64,000 nucleotides of DNA from Lawsonibacter faecis. GTDB lineage: Bacteria; Bacillota; Clostridia; Oscillospirales; Oscillospiraceae. Positions within the stretch are counted from its first letter, which is position 1. Every line of letters starts with the position of its first letter. Below, piece by piece: positions 1 through 8,637 of the stretch. The stretch is taken from positions 231,192 through 295,191 of the forward strand of contig NZ_JACOPQ010000005.1 in assembly GCF_014287675.1 (NCBI RefSeq), given 5' to 3'. Both the position numbers and the translations under genes were made by a program. The notes beneath the pieces were generated by a model. That model had not been told where the DNA came from. It searched no databases and worked only from the letters and a program-made list of their open reading frames with translations.

Positions 1-71
1 AAGAACCAGTTTTATTTTTTACCCCGGACAGACGGGGCGGTCCGCAGCAGCGCGGCGGAGGGGAGGAATTT

Positions 72-548
72 ATGAAGCTCCTATTCAAGCAGCGGGTGTT
101 TTCCTGGTTTGACAGCTACGATATCTACGGCGAGGACGGTGAGACCGTCTTCACCGTCCAGGGCAGGCTCTCCTGGGGGCACTGTCTGGAGATTTTTGGC
201 CCCGGGGGCGAAAATGTGGGCACCGTGAAAGAGGAGCTCCTCACCCTCCTGCCCCGCTTCGCCCTCTATGCGGGCGAAGCTTACATCGGTCAGATTAAGA
301 AGGAGTTTTCCTTCTTTACGCCCGTGTTTCACCTGGACTGCAACGGCTGGGAGGTGCGGGGCGATTGGCTGGAGTGGGATTACGACGTGACGGATTCCTC
401 CGGCGGATACGTGATGCACGCGGGAAAGGAGCTGTTCCACTGGGCGGATACCTACGTGCTGGACATCGCCCGGGAGGAGGACGCTCTGCTCTGCTTGATG
501 ATCGTCCTGGCCATCGACGCCGCCAAATGCTCCTCCGGGGGCGACTGA
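72..548 (+). CDS. LURP-one-related (YxjI/DUF567-like) protein
   Basis: A 158-residue soluble protein with no signal peptide. The pattern of short beta strands with lysine-containing turns, the opening KQRVFSWFDSYDIYGEDG, the central phrase KKEFSFFTPVF and the repeated VRG/VQG turns match the LURP-one-related family (tubby/scramblase-like barrel). The biochemical role of bacterial members is not established. The start is an ATG preceded by GAGGGGAGGAATTT. The gene stands alone and ends just before a strong hairpin terminator. The family call rests on overall pattern, not on catalytic residues, because none are known. Confidence 0.72.
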   Translation: MKLLFKQRVFSWFDSYDIYGEDGETVFTVQGRLSWGHCLEIFGPGGENVGTVKEELLTLLPRFALYAGEAYIGQIKKEFSFFTPVFHLDCNGWEVRGDWLEWDYDVTDSSGGYVMHAGKELFHWADTYVLDIAREEDALLCLMIVLAIDAAKCSSGGD

Positions 549-584
549 GTGGTTATTATCCCCGTCCGCCGATCCCGAAGCCAA

Positions 585-614
585 AGCGGCGCTCCCCGCG
601 GAGCGCCGCTTTTT
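585..614 (+). terminator. Rho-independent terminator
   Basis: A 10-bp perfect GC-rich stem (585-594 with 601-610) is followed directly by a T run. It closes the LURP-one-like gene. Confidence 0.85.
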
Positions 615-710
615 GTCTTGCAAAAGGCAGTCATTTTTGACATCTCAGGCCGGTTTTAGCCCGTGCTTTATGGCGTTTCTAAAAGTCTTTGCCATTTGCA
701 CCCCCTTCGA

Positions 711-739
711 TTGACAATTGCCGTGAGACCGATTACACT
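711..739 (+). promoter_or_regulatory. Sigma-A promoter for the DUF3783 gene
   Basis: TTGACA at 711-716, 17-bp spacer, TACACT at 734-739. The predicted transcript has a leader of about 140 nt (746-885). The leader contains a short CCCC/GGGG hairpin near 757-776 and a GCGC-based hairpin near 817-856, but I do not recognise a known riboswitch in it. Nothing else is visible in the 549-885 gap. Confidence 0.75.
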
Positions 740-885
740 TAATTCGTAATTGGTCCCCAAGTGCGGAATCGGGGGGCTTTTCATGGTTTATTTACTTTTG
801 GACAAGCTATGAAAACGAGCGCCGCAGGCGGACGGACAAAAGCCCGCAGGGTGCGCTTTAAATGCTGAAAAAAGGATGATCGCCC

Positions 886-1269
886 ATGCCCGCCTCCAAC
901 GAAGCCGTCCTCTGGTACTGTCCCGACAGCGCGATGAGCGCCGCCGCAAAAAAGGTCTTTCTCACCATGGGTATTAAAATCAAGGCCGTGGACCCGGCCC
1001 GGACGGGCCAGACCGTTGGCTGTCTCTTCGGCATCAGGGGCTTTGACGAGACCCCGGGCGCGGCCCCCGCACCGGCGCCGGCCCAACCGGTGCTGGTTCT
1101 CTCCGGCTTCACCAACGCCCGGCTGGACGCGCTGCTGACCGCCCTACGCAAGGCGGGCGTACCCAAAATTGGCTGGAAGGCCGTCCTCACCCCCACCAAC
1201 GTCTCCTGGACCTTCCGCGACCTCTGCGCGGAGCTGGAGCGCGAGCACGAGGCCATGGGCGGCAGATAA
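886..1269 (+). CDS. DUF3783 domain protein
   Basis: 127 residues. The C-terminal two thirds carry the DUF3783 pattern: a phrase like VLVLSGFTNARLDALL, then a GVPKIGWKAVLTPTN segment and an acidic/basic tail. Function of the family is unknown; members are small and cytoplasmic. A proline/alanine linker (residues about 50-66) separates a short N-terminal part that opens with a Rossmann-like strand (VLWYCPDS). It has its own promoter and lies 107 bp before the exporter pair, so a link with the exporter is possible but unproven. Confidence 0.75.
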   Translation: MPASNEAVLWYCPDSAMSAAAKKVFLTMGIKIKAVDPARTGQTVGCLFGIRGFDETPGAAPAPAPAQPVLVLSGFTNARLDALLTALRKAGVPKIGWKAVLTPTNVSWTFRDLCAELEREHEAMGGR

Positions 1270-1376
1270 ATTTTTTATCCCGAAAACTTTCCGGCGTCCG
1301 GCCGCGTCCAATTGTCGAAACGCCGCCGTCCGGAGCCGGGACTGTTCCACATCTTCCGACGAACGAGGGGACGCCT

Positions 1377-2150
1377 TTGGAATACGACCGTCTTTTAAAC
1401 CTCTCCACCGAGATCGGTTACGGCCTTTTGGAGAGCGGCGCGGAGATCTACCGGGTGGAGGAGTCCATCCAGCGCATTCTTCTGGCCTACGGCCTCACCA
1501 CCGGCGAGGTGTTCGCCATCCCCAACTGCATCACCGTCAGCCTGGTGACACCTGAGGGCAAGGCCCTGACCCGTGTGCGGCGGATGCCCACCCACGGTAC
1601 GGATATCGACCTTCTGGAGCTGTACAACGACCTGTGCCGCCACCTCTGCGTGGAGACCCCCTCCATGGACGAGGCGGAGGCCCGGTGCGGCGCCATCCGG
1701 GGCAGGCGGAGGGCCTACCCCTTCTGGGTGGAGCTGGGCGCCTACTTCCTGGGCGCGGCCTTCTTTACCCTCTTCTTCGGCGGGACGGTGCTGGACGCCC
1801 TGTGCGGCGGGCTTTGCGGCCTGTCCATTGCGCTCTGCCTCACCTTCCTGACCCGGCTGAGGACCAACCTCTTCTTCAAGACGGTCGCGGGCGGCGCGGT
1901 ATCGGCCCTGCTGGCCCTGGGCCTCTCTCTGATCGGGCTGGGAAAAAACGTGGATTTTATCACCATCGGCGCGCTGATGCTGCTGGTGCCCGGCCTCATC
2001 TTTACCAACGCCATGCGGGACATTATGGCCGGGGACACCATGTCGGGCATCACCAAGACCGCCGAGGCCCTGCTCATCGGCGCGGCCATCGCCCTGGGTA
2101 CCGGCGTGGCGCTGTGGCTGGCGCGGCTCATCTGGGGAGGTGTGGTCTGA
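1377..2150 (+). CDS. Threonine/serine exporter, ThrE N-terminal half (YjjP-like, DUF1212)
   Basis: 257 residues. The cytoplasmic N-terminal domain has the family phrases LLNLSTEIGYGLLESGAEIYRVEES and GLTTGEVFAIPNCI (shortened here), followed by about five membrane segments from residue 115 onward, including the conserved GALMLLVPGLIFTNAMRD signature. In this family the protein works with a small YjjB-like partner to export threonine/serine or dicarboxylates. The start is TTG, with GAGGGG seven bases upstream. The stop overlaps the ATG of the partner gene by one base, so the two are translationally coupled. Confidence 0.9.
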   Translation: MEYDRLLNLSTEIGYGLLESGAEIYRVEESIQRILLAYGLTTGEVFAIPNCITVSLVTPEGKALTRVRRMPTHGTDIDLLELYNDLCRHLCVETPSMDEAEARCGAIRGRRRAYPFWVELGAYFLGAAFFTLFFGGTVLDALCGGLCGLSIALCLTFLTRLRTNLFFKTVAGGAVSALLALGLSLIGLGKNVDFITIGALMLLVPGLIFTNAMRDIMAGDTMSGITKTAEALLIGAAIALGTGVALWLARLIWGGVV

Positions 2151-2620
2151 TGGATGCTTTTCTCCAGTATTTTCTGCCCTGCTTTTACTCCTTCGTGGCC
2201 TGTATCGCCTTCTGTGTGCTCTTCAACATTCATACGGGCATTCTCATCTGCGCCCTGGGCGGCGCGCTGGGCTGGCTGGTCTATCTGTTCTGCGGCCCCG
2301 TCTTCCAGAGCGATATTCTGCAGTCCTTTGTGGCCGCTCTCTTTATCTCCGCCTACTCGGAGACCATGGCCCGCATCCGCAAGTGTCCGGTGACGGGCTA
2401 TCTGCTGGTGGCATTCTTCCCGCTGGTCCCCGGCGGGGGCATCTACTATGCCATGGAACACGCCATCAACGGCGAAACCGAGCTCTTTCTCGACGTGCTG
2501 CTCCACACGCTGGGAGTGGCCGGTTCCCTGGCCGTGGGCGTGCTGCTGGTGTCCTCCGTGGTGCGGCTTTTGAACATCGCCCAGCGGAGACGACATGTCC
2601 GGCGGAATGCGGCGCGGTGA
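2150..2620 (+). CDS. Threonine/serine exporter, ThrE C-terminal half (YjjB-like, DUF3815)
   Basis: 156 residues with about four membrane helices. The start ATG shares its A with the TGA of the upstream subunit. The motif SAYSETMARIRKCPVTGYL, followed by PLVPGGGIYYAM, is the hallmark of the second ThrE domain. In Corynebacterium ThrE both domains are one polypeptide; here they are separate genes, as in the YjjP/YjjB pair of enterobacteria. A longer open frame upstream in the same phase is overlap with the partner gene and is not used. Confidence 0.9.
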   Translation: MDAFLQYFLPCFYSFVACIAFCVLFNIHTGILICALGGALGWLVYLFCGPVFQSDILQSFVAALFISAYSETMARIRKCPVTGYLLVAFFPLVPGGGIYYAMEHAINGETELFLDVLLHTLGVAGSLAVGVLLVSSVVRLLNIAQRRRHVRRNAAR

Positions 2621-2689
2621 GGGCGCCGGCCGCGGCGGCGCCCCACGGCTGTCTTTGAGACTACGGTTTTTCCCGAAAGGAAGTTCGAT

Positions 2690-3379
2690 ATGCCCAGATA
2701 CGACTATGTCCTCTTTGACGCGGACAACACCCTCTTCGACTTTGACCGCGCGGAGGAGGAGGCCCTCCGGAAGACTCTGGAGCACTACAGCCTCCCCGTG
2801 ACCCGGGCGGTCCGCGAGCGCTATCTCGCCATCAACCGGGATCTCTGGGCCCGTTTCGACCGGGGCGAGGTGCGCCGTGAGTGGCTGGTGGTGGAGCGCT
2901 TTGCCGCCCTTCAGCGGGAGCTGGGCGGCAACAATGTCCCCGAGGAGATGAATCACTTCTACCTCTCCCGCCTGGGCGAGGGGGCCTATCTGCTCCCCGG
3001 CGCGGAGGCGCTGTGCCGGTTGCTGGTCCCAAGCTGCACGCTTGCCATTGTCACCAATGGAGTCGCCATGGCCCAGCGGGGCCGCTTTCACCGCTCAGCG
3101 GTGCGCGACTGTTTCCCCTTTCTCTTCATCTCGGAGGAGTTGGGCTATCAGAAGCCCCAGCGGGAGTTCTTCGACGAGGTCCTGCGGGAGATGTCCATCC
3201 CCGACCCCGGCCGGGCCGTCGTGGTGGGCGACAGCCTTGCGGCGGATATACTCGGAGCAATCAATGCCGGCCTGGATTCCATTTGGTATAACCCAGGCGC
3301 CCTCCCCGGGCATCCGGACGCAGCGCCCACCTACGAGGCCCACAGCTATGAGCAGGTGGCCTCCCTGATTTTGGGCTAA
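2690..3379 (+). CDS. yjjG: HAD hydrolase, YjjG-type pyrimidine/noncanonical nucleotide 5'-nucleotidase
   Basis: 229 residues. HAD motif I reads FDADNTLFDFD (the D-x-D-N-T form characteristic of YjjG), motif II is IVTNG near residue 118, and motifs III/IV lie in KPQREFF and VVGDSLAADILGA. The cap is the helical C1 type. YjjG family enzymes dephosphorylate noncanonical pyrimidine nucleotides (house-cleaning). Start ATG follows a GAAAGGAAG ribosome binding site. It is 69 bp after the exporter pair. Confidence 0.88.
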   Translation: MPRYDYVLFDADNTLFDFDRAEEEALRKTLEHYSLPVTRAVRERYLAINRDLWARFDRGEVRREWLVVERFAALQRELGGNNVPEEMNHFYLSRLGEGAYLLPGAEALCRLLVPSCTLAIVTNGVAMAQRGRFHRSAVRDCFPFLFISEELGYQKPQREFFDEVLREMSIPDPGRAVVVGDSLAADILGAINAGLDSIWYNPGALPGHPDAAPTYEAHSYEQVASLILG

Positions 3380-3458
3380 GGCCTTTCTTTTTTCCCCGCA
3401 GAGTCGAATTTGGTAAGATCAGGGTACCTAATTTTTAAAAATAGAGGAGCTTTCACCC

Positions 3459-4496
3459 ATGTCCACCGAAACCCCCGGAAACCGCCCGGGCGGCGCGCGC
3501 GTCCAGCGCAATAGGCGCCGCCGCAGGCCCGATTACCGCGGCCCCCTTCTGGCCGCTGCCTTATTTGTCCTGGCCGTCATTCTCGCCGCACTGGTTTTGG
3601 TGCGTTTGAACAGCCCCGCCCCGGCGTCTACTCCCTCGCCCACGCCCTCCCAGTCTCAGGCGGTACCGTCCACCCCGGCTCCGAACCCTACCCCGACATC
3701 GACCCCCACGCAGTCGGAGGCCGGGGACCAGGGTGAGGACGTCGCCCCGCCGGACGACATAGCCCTGGTGCCCCCCGCCCTGCCCACGGAGAGCGCCCCC
3801 CAAGCTCCGGAGGCCGATGCCTACGACTTCAGCCAGTGTGTGCCCGAGTCGGAGGGCGCGGAGGAGGCGTGGTTCTCGGACGCTGTCTTCATCGGCGACT
3901 CCCGCACCGACGGTCTGCGGCTCTACGGCGGGATCGAGGGCGCGGACTTCATTCAGCACACGGGTATCATGGTCTTCGAGGTGGACGACGCGGCCAAGAA
4001 GGTCATCAAGTCCGGCGGCAAGAGCTACACGGTAATGGAGGCCCTGGGCCTGAAGCAGTACGGCAAGGTCTACGTGATGCTGGGCGTCAACGAGCTGGGC
4101 TACTTTAACGACAAGGCCTTCCAGGTGGCCTACGCCGCCATGGTGGACCGTATTCGGGAGATTCAGCCCGGGGCTGTCATCTACCTCCAGACCCTGGTGC
4201 GCATCAATCCGGAGCGGGCCAAGGCCAACGACATCCCCTACTATGTGACCAACGAGACCATCGACCGGTACAACGAGTATATCGCCCAGATTGCCGAGGA
4301 TAAAAAGGTATTTCTGGTGGATGTGAACGCGGGCCTCATCGACGAGACCGGCGTCCTGCCCCGGGAGGGCACCGGCGACGGCGTCCACTTCTCCAAAGCC
4401 TACTGCGTGAAATGGCACGAATATCTGCTCAGCCATACCGTCGATCCGGACCTCTATTGGGCGGCCCAGACGACCGAAGAAGGAGAGAATGGATGA
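3459..4496 (+). CDS. Membrane-anchored SGNH/GDSL-fold hydrolase-like protein
   Basis: 345 residues. A basic N-terminus and one membrane helix (about 28-50) are followed by a Pro/Ser/Thr linker (52-120) and an extracytoplasmic SGNH domain. The catalytic-type blocks are visible: GDS with Ser148, GVNELG with Asn211, and DGVHF with Asp307/His310. Relatives act on cell-envelope polymers, often as O-acyl esterases or transferases; the substrate here is unknown. The stop overlaps the start of the downstream lipoprotein by 4 bp (ATGA), so they form an operon. A paralogue lies at 6088. Confidence 0.82.
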   Translation: MSTETPGNRPGGARVQRNRRRRRPDYRGPLLAAALFVLAVILAALVLVRLNSPAPASTPSPTPSQSQAVPSTPAPNPTPTSTPTQSEAGDQGEDVAPPDDIALVPPALPTESAPQAPEADAYDFSQCVPESEGAEEAWFSDAVFIGDSRTDGLRLYGGIEGADFIQHTGIMVFEVDDAAKKVIKSGGKSYTVMEALGLKQYGKVYVMLGVNELGYFNDKAFQVAYAAMVDRIREIQPGAVIYLQTLVRINPERAKANDIPYYVTNETIDRYNEYIAQIAEDKKVFLVDVNAGLIDETGVLPREGTGDGVHFSKAYCVKWHEYLLSHTVDPDLYWAAQTTEEGENG

Positions 4497-4963
4497 TGAA
4501 TAAGCAAATGAAGCTGCTTCCCCTGTTGGCCGCCCTCTGTCTGCTGCTTTCCGCCTGCGGCGGAGACTCCGCCAAGGCCTTCGATCCGGAGAACGCCGCC
4601 AGGGCCGTTCTGGACTCGGGGTGCTTCTCGGTGGAGCTGGACGAGCTGGACGCCTCCCTGCTCTACGATTTCCAGGGCTACGGCGTGGACGACGGCGCGG
4701 TGACCGCCTCCAAGGCGTACTCCGCCTCAGGCTTTACCGAGCAGGTGGCTGTCCTGGTGTGCAAGGATGAGGATGCCGCCGGACAGGTGAAGGCCTTCCT
4801 GGAGCAGTACCTTTCCGACATGAAGGACTCCTACAAGGACTACGCCCCCGCCGAGGTGCCCAAGCTGGACGCCGCCATCCTGGAGCAGCGGGGCGCGTCC
4901 GTGCTGCTGGTGGTCCCCAATGACGCAGCCAAGGCCCAGAGCGCCGTGGACGGCCTGGGCTAA
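4493..4963 (+). CDS. DUF4358-like lipoprotein
   Basis: 156 residues. The signal sequence ends in a lipobox (LLLSACGG), so the mature protein is a lipid-anchored extracellular lipoprotein. The remainder is acidic, with the AYSASGFTEQVAVLVCKD pattern common to DUF4358 proteins. Two adjacent ATGs (4493, 4496) are served by AAGGAGAG; either can start. The 4-bp overlap with the SGNH gene implies coupled expression. Such pairs often accompany an MBOAT acyltransferase, which is absent here. Confidence 0.78.
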   Translation: MMNKQMKLLPLLAALCLLLSACGGDSAKAFDPENAARAVLDSGCFSVELDELDASLLYDFQGYGVDDGAVTASKAYSASGFTEQVAVLVCKDEDAAGQVKAFLEQYLSDMKDSYKDYAPAEVPKLDAAILEQRGASVLLVVPNDAAKAQSAVDGLG

Positions 4964-4986
4964 TTTGTGTACATTCTGACCGTGTG

Positions 4987-5032
4987 AAAAGAGGCCGGGA
5001 ACGTCTGCTGGACAGGCTTTCCGGCCTCTTTT
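4987..5032 (+). terminator. Rho-independent terminator
   Basis: AAAAGAGGCCGG pairs with CCGGCCTCTTTT around a loop of about 18 nt and ends in a T run. It closes the SGNH/lipoprotein operon. Confidence 0.85.
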
Positions 5033-5095
5033 CGCAATTTTGCGGCTGCTTTACGCAAAAGCGCAGGCAAACGGCCGTCATGCGCCCTGATCCGT

Positions 5096-5124
5096 TTGAC
5101 ATTTATGCGGGCAGACTCTAGAAT
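5096..5124 (+). promoter_or_regulatory. Sigma-A promoter for the methyltransferase gene
   Basis: TTGACA at 5096-5101, 17-bp spacer, TAGAAT at 5119-5124. It lies about 70 bp before the ATG at 5196. Confidence 0.75.
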
Positions 5125-5195
5125 TTAGGATGGAAAGACCGCCGCGCCAGCCGGCGTGGGGCAGCGCGGCGCACTGACAGGGGGAGCTGTTTGAG

Positions 5196-5987
5196 ATGGA
5201 CATCACAGACCGGAGGATAGACGCCGGAAAGGCGTTTGACTGGGGAAAGACCTCCGCCGACTATGCGCGATACCGGGATATCTATCCCCCGGTCTTCTAT
5301 GAAAAAATTGCGGCCCGGGGCCTGTGTACAGCCGGGCAGAGAATCCTGGATCTGGGCACGGGGACAGGTGTGCTGCCCAGAAATATGTACCGGTTCGGCG
5401 CCGATTGGACCGGCGTCGATATCGCCCGGCCCCAGATTGACCAGGCCAGACGGCTGGCGGAGGAATTGGGCCAGAAGATCCGATACATTGCGGCGGCTAC
5501 GGAGGAGATTGACTTCCCCGGCCGCACGTTTGACGTCGTCACCGCCTGCCAGTGCTTCTGGTACTTTGACCACGCCCGGGTAATGCCCAGGCTGGCCCGG
5601 ATGCTGAAGGAGGGCGGGACGCTGCTGGTCTTGTATATGGCCTGGCTGCCCTATGAGGACGAAATTGCCGGAGCCAGCGAGAAACTGGTGCTGAAATACA
5701 GTCCGGGCTGGTCGGGCGCCGGGGAAAAAAAGCACCCTATCGCTGTGCCCGACTGCGTCTATGACGCGTTTAAGCCCGTATACCACGAGGAGTACGAGGT
5801 CTCCGTGCCCTTTACAAGGGAGACCTGGAACGGGAGGATGAAGGCCTGCCGGGGTGTGGGCGCGTCCCTTTCCCCCGGAGAGATTGCAGCCTGGGAGCGG
5901 GAGCACCGGCTGATGCTGGAGGCAGTCGCCCCCGAAGAATTCCTCATTAAGCACTATGCCGCCATGCTGGAGCTCAGGTTGAAATAA
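5196..5987 (+). CDS. Class I SAM-dependent methyltransferase
   Basis: 263 residues. Motif I is ILDLGTGTGVLP (about residue 49), the acidic end of beta-2 is GVDIA, and the post-I/II region FDVVTACQCFWYFDH and motif III (LKEGGTLLVLYM) follow the Methyltransf_11 plan. The C-terminal half has the WHEEY/FTRETWNGRM-type features seen in small-molecule methyltransferases of Clostridia. The substrate cannot be deduced. It is a single-gene unit with its own promoter and GGGGGAG ribosome binding site. Confidence 0.85.
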   Translation: MDITDRRIDAGKAFDWGKTSADYARYRDIYPPVFYEKIAARGLCTAGQRILDLGTGTGVLPRNMYRFGADWTGVDIARPQIDQARRLAEELGQKIRYIAAATEEIDFPGRTFDVVTACQCFWYFDHARVMPRLARMLKEGGTLLVLYMAWLPYEDEIAGASEKLVLKYSPGWSGAGEKKHPIAVPDCVYDAFKPVYHEEYEVSVPFTRETWNGRMKACRGVGASLSPGEIAAWEREHRLMLEAVAPEEFLIKHYAAMLELRLK

Positions 5988-6087
5988 GCGCCTGAGGTTT
6001 TTTCAATTGCTTAAATCACCCTCCAACTTTTCGGCGCCCCTGCGCGTCTAACAGGCAGAGAGAAAGAGAAAAAGGCAGGTATCCCCC

Positions 6088-6936
6088 ATGCGCCAGACCG
6101 CTTCCCGCGCCCGCGCCCGGGCCGCCAGGCTGCTTCAAGCGCTGTCCGCCCTCGTATTCATGGCCCTGCTGGCCCTGACCGCCATCGTCTTCGCCCGTCC
6201 CGGGGCGGCCGCCCCGGCCTGCGCCTCCGCGCCTCCCGGGCCGCCGGCTGGCCCGGCGGCCTGGGTGCCCGAGGTGGTCCCGCCCCCCGGCGGCGACCCC
6301 GAGGACTATGACCCGGGGTACGACTACGGCGCCCCCGTCCCACTCTGCTCCGGCGTGGAGGAGGGCTGGTTTTCCGACGCCGCCTTTCTGGGTGACTCCC
6401 TTACGGAGGGGCTGCTGCTCTACACCGACCTGCGTGCCCGGGGGGCGGACTGCCTGGCCTACCGCGCCCTCAACGTGCTGACGGTCTCCACCAAAAAGGT
6501 CCTCAGCCGGGACGGGGAAAAGCTCACCCCGGTGGAGGCGCTGGAGGGGCGAAGCTATGGGAAGGTCTACCTCTCCCTGGGCGTCAACGAGCTGGGCTGG
6601 TACGACGACGACAAGTATTTTGACCACTATGCCGCCCTGATTGACACGGTGCGCTCCCTCCAGCCGGAGGCGGACATTTACCTGCAGACCCTCCTGCCCG
6701 TGACGACGGAGAAGTCGGAGAGCGGCGGCTATGTCACCAACGACGGAATTGTGCGCTTTAACGGCCTTATCGCCCGGCTGGCGGCGGAGAAGCGGGTCTA
6801 CCTGCTGGACCCCTACAGTGTCTTTGCGGGGGAGGACGGGGCCCTGGACGAATTATGGAGCACCGACGGCATCCACCTGACCAAGAGCCGTTACGCCCTC
6901 TGGCTGGAGTATCTGACCACCCATGCCGCGGCGTGA
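6088..6936 (+). CDS. Second membrane-anchored SGNH/GDSL-fold protein
   Basis: 282 residues, paralogous to the protein at 3459. An N-terminal helix (about 14-36) is followed by a Pro/Ala-rich linker and the SGNH domain: GDSLTEG with Ser104, GVNELGW with Asn167, and DGIH with Asp260/His263. The catalytic triad residues are all retained. It lies only 56 bp before an ECF sigma factor gene on the same strand. In Bacillus the SigV regulon includes a peptidoglycan O-acetyltransferase; a cell-wall role here is therefore attractive but inferred. Confidence 0.8.
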   Translation: MRQTASRARARAARLLQALSALVFMALLALTAIVFARPGAAAPACASAPPGPPAGPAAWVPEVVPPPGGDPEDYDPGYDYGAPVPLCSGVEEGWFSDAAFLGDSLTEGLLLYTDLRARGADCLAYRALNVLTVSTKKVLSRDGEKLTPVEALEGRSYGKVYLSLGVNELGWYDDDKYFDHYAALIDTVRSLQPEADIYLQTLLPVTTEKSESGGYVTNDGIVRFNGLIARLAAEKRVYLLDPYSVFAGEDGALDELWSTDGIHLTKSRYALWLEYLTTHAAA

Positions 6937-6992
6937 CGGGGCGGGGTATCTTATCCCCCCACATTAAAGCTGAGACAAGGAGATTGTCCTCT

Positions 6993-7499
6993 TTGGAGAA
7001 ACCGACCCGGAGCACCTACCAGCTGCTGGTAGACCATATCGTCTCGGGCCAGGCCGATTTTTATCGCCTGGCGTTCAGCTATGTCAAAAACCGGGACGCG
7101 GCGCTGGATGTGGTGCAGGAGGCCGTGGTCAAGGCGCTCTCCAAGGCCGACTCCCTGCGGGAGCCGGCCTATCTGAAAACCTGGTTTTACCGCATTCTTC
7201 TCAATGAGAGCATGAATTATTTCCGAAGGAGCCGGGGCCTTCTCTCCTTCGACGAGGCGCTGGACGACCGCCCCGCCCCCTGCCCGGACCCGGGGGAGCG
7301 GCTGGATCTGTACGACGCCATTGAGCGCCTCAGCCCCCAGGAGCAGACCGTCATCCGGCTGCGCTTCTTTGAGGATTTGAAGCTGGAGGAGATCGCCCGG
7401 GCCACCGGCACCAACCTGAACACTGTGAAATCCCGTCTTTACAAATCCCTGAAAAAGCTCAGGGATCTGACCGGAGAGGAGCTGTACGATGATGAATGA
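6993..7499 (+). CDS. ECF-type RNA polymerase sigma factor
   Basis: 168 residues. Region 2 spans FYRLAFSYVKNRDAALDVVQEA and region 4 spans LSPQEQTVIRLRFFEDLKLEEIARATGT (each shortened in reading). The start is TTG at 6993, chosen because AAGGAGA lies nine bases upstream; an earlier in-frame ATG at 6855 would run through the preceding gene. The next gene overlaps it by 11 bp and encodes an RsiV-like anti-sigma factor, so this is probably a SigV-type envelope-stress sigma factor. Confidence 0.88.
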   Translation: MEKPTRSTYQLLVDHIVSGQADFYRLAFSYVKNRDAALDVVQEAVVKALSKADSLREPAYLKTWFYRILLNESMNYFRRSRGLLSFDEALDDRPAPCPDPGERLDLYDAIERLSPQEQTVIRLRFFEDLKLEEIARATGTNLNTVKSRLYKSLKKLRDLTGEELYDDE

Positions 7500-8346
7500 G
7501 AAATGGAGCGGGGCCAGAGCCCGCTATGAGGCGGCCCCCGTACCGGAGGAGCTCAATTTCGCCGTGGCCGCCGCCGTCCGGGCCGGGGGGCGGGAGCGGA
7601 AGCGCCGCAGGGTGGTCCGCCGCTCCCTGGCCACACTGGCCTCCTGCTGCGCCTGCTTTGTGCTGCTGGTGAACGTGAGTCCCGTCTTCGCCCGAGCCGT
7701 GTACGAGATGCCCGTGCTGGGCAGCCTGGCCCGGGTGGTCACTGTGACGCAGTACGCCATCGAGGACAAGGACCACCTGATCGACGTGCGCCTGCCCGCC
7801 CTGGAAAACACGGGAAACACTGACCTGGAGCAGCGGATCAACCTGGAGATCCAGACCCGAATCAACGGCGTGCTGGCCGAGGCCGAGGATCGCGCCAGGC
7901 AGACCCGGGAGGCCTATATGGCCACCGGCGGCGTGGAGGAGGACTTTATCCCCATCATCATCTCGGTGGACTACGAGATCAAATGCCAGAACGAACGCTG
8001 CCTCTCCTTTATCCTCACCAAGACCGAGACCATCGCCAGCGCCTACACGGAGATCTACTGCTATAACATCGACCTGGAGACCGGAAAGGAACTGACCCTC
8101 CAGGACGTACTGGGCCCCGGCTATCGGGAGATCGCCAACGCCGCCGTCCGCACGGAGATTGACCGCCGGATCCGGGAGGAGGGCGCGGGCTACTTCGACG
8201 GCACCGACGGCGTGGAGGGCTTCCAGTCCGTCACCGACGGCCAGCTCTTCTATATCAACGAGGGCGGCAACCCCGTGGTGCTCTTTGAGAAGTACGAGAT
8301 TGCCCCCGGATATATGGGCACCCAGGAGTTTGAGATCGCCCGATAA
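7489..8346 (+). CDS. RsiV-like transmembrane anti-sigma factor (DUF3298 family)
   Basis: 285 residues. A short cytoplasmic sigma-binding N-terminus (1-45), one membrane helix (about 46-66) and an extracytoplasmic domain with the DUF4163/DUF3298 plan: INLEIQTRINGVLAEAE, YEIKCQNERCLSFILTKT and LTLQDVL phrases. In Bacillus RsiV the outer domain binds lysozyme and triggers regulated proteolysis. The start ATG lies inside the sigma gene (11-bp overlap). Whether this one senses lysozyme is inference. Confidence 0.83.
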   Translation: MMNEKWSGARARYEAAPVPEELNFAVAAAVRAGGRERKRRRVVRRSLATLASCCACFVLLVNVSPVFARAVYEMPVLGSLARVVTVTQYAIEDKDHLIDVRLPALENTGNTDLEQRINLEIQTRINGVLAEAEDRARQTREAYMATGGVEEDFIPIIISVDYEIKCQNERCLSFILTKTETIASAYTEIYCYNIDLETGKELTLQDVLGPGYREIANAAVRTEIDRRIREEGAGYFDGTDGVEGFQSVTDGQLFYINEGGNPVVLFEKYEIAPGYMGTQEFEIAR

Positions 8347-8586
8347 CGGCAATGTGTGCCGTCCTGCGGACCGTTACAGTCAAAAACCCTCCGCAGCGCA
8401 GGCCTCCCAGAGTTCCGCCGTCCGCAGACGACGAAATCAAATGAACATCCGTCATTCCCGGGGACATGTGCCTGAGATATGACACTTCTCATGACGGACG
8501 GGGCGACGTTTTTCCAAGAGATCCAGCCCCTTCCGGCATACAGTGCTCCGTCAAAGAAGACCCTCGGGACTTCTTTGACAAGCTGA

Positions 8587-8631
8587 GTCAAAAAGAGGGT
8601 TTCTCCCGTCGGGAGGAACCCTCTTTTTGAC
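8587..8631. terminator. Bidirectional terminator
   Basis: A 21-bp near-perfect stem (8587-8607 with 8611-8631) has AAAAA on one flank and TTTTT on the other. It separates the sigma/anti-sigma operon from the convergent SLH gene. The 8347-8586 stretch before it shows no gene. Confidence 0.88.
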
Positions 8632-8637
8632 TCTATG

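Noticed and set aside
746..885. A known riboswitch before the DUF3783 gene
   Set aside because: The leader has weak hairpins but none of the conserved cores I can recall (preQ1, fluoride, ykkC, glycine).
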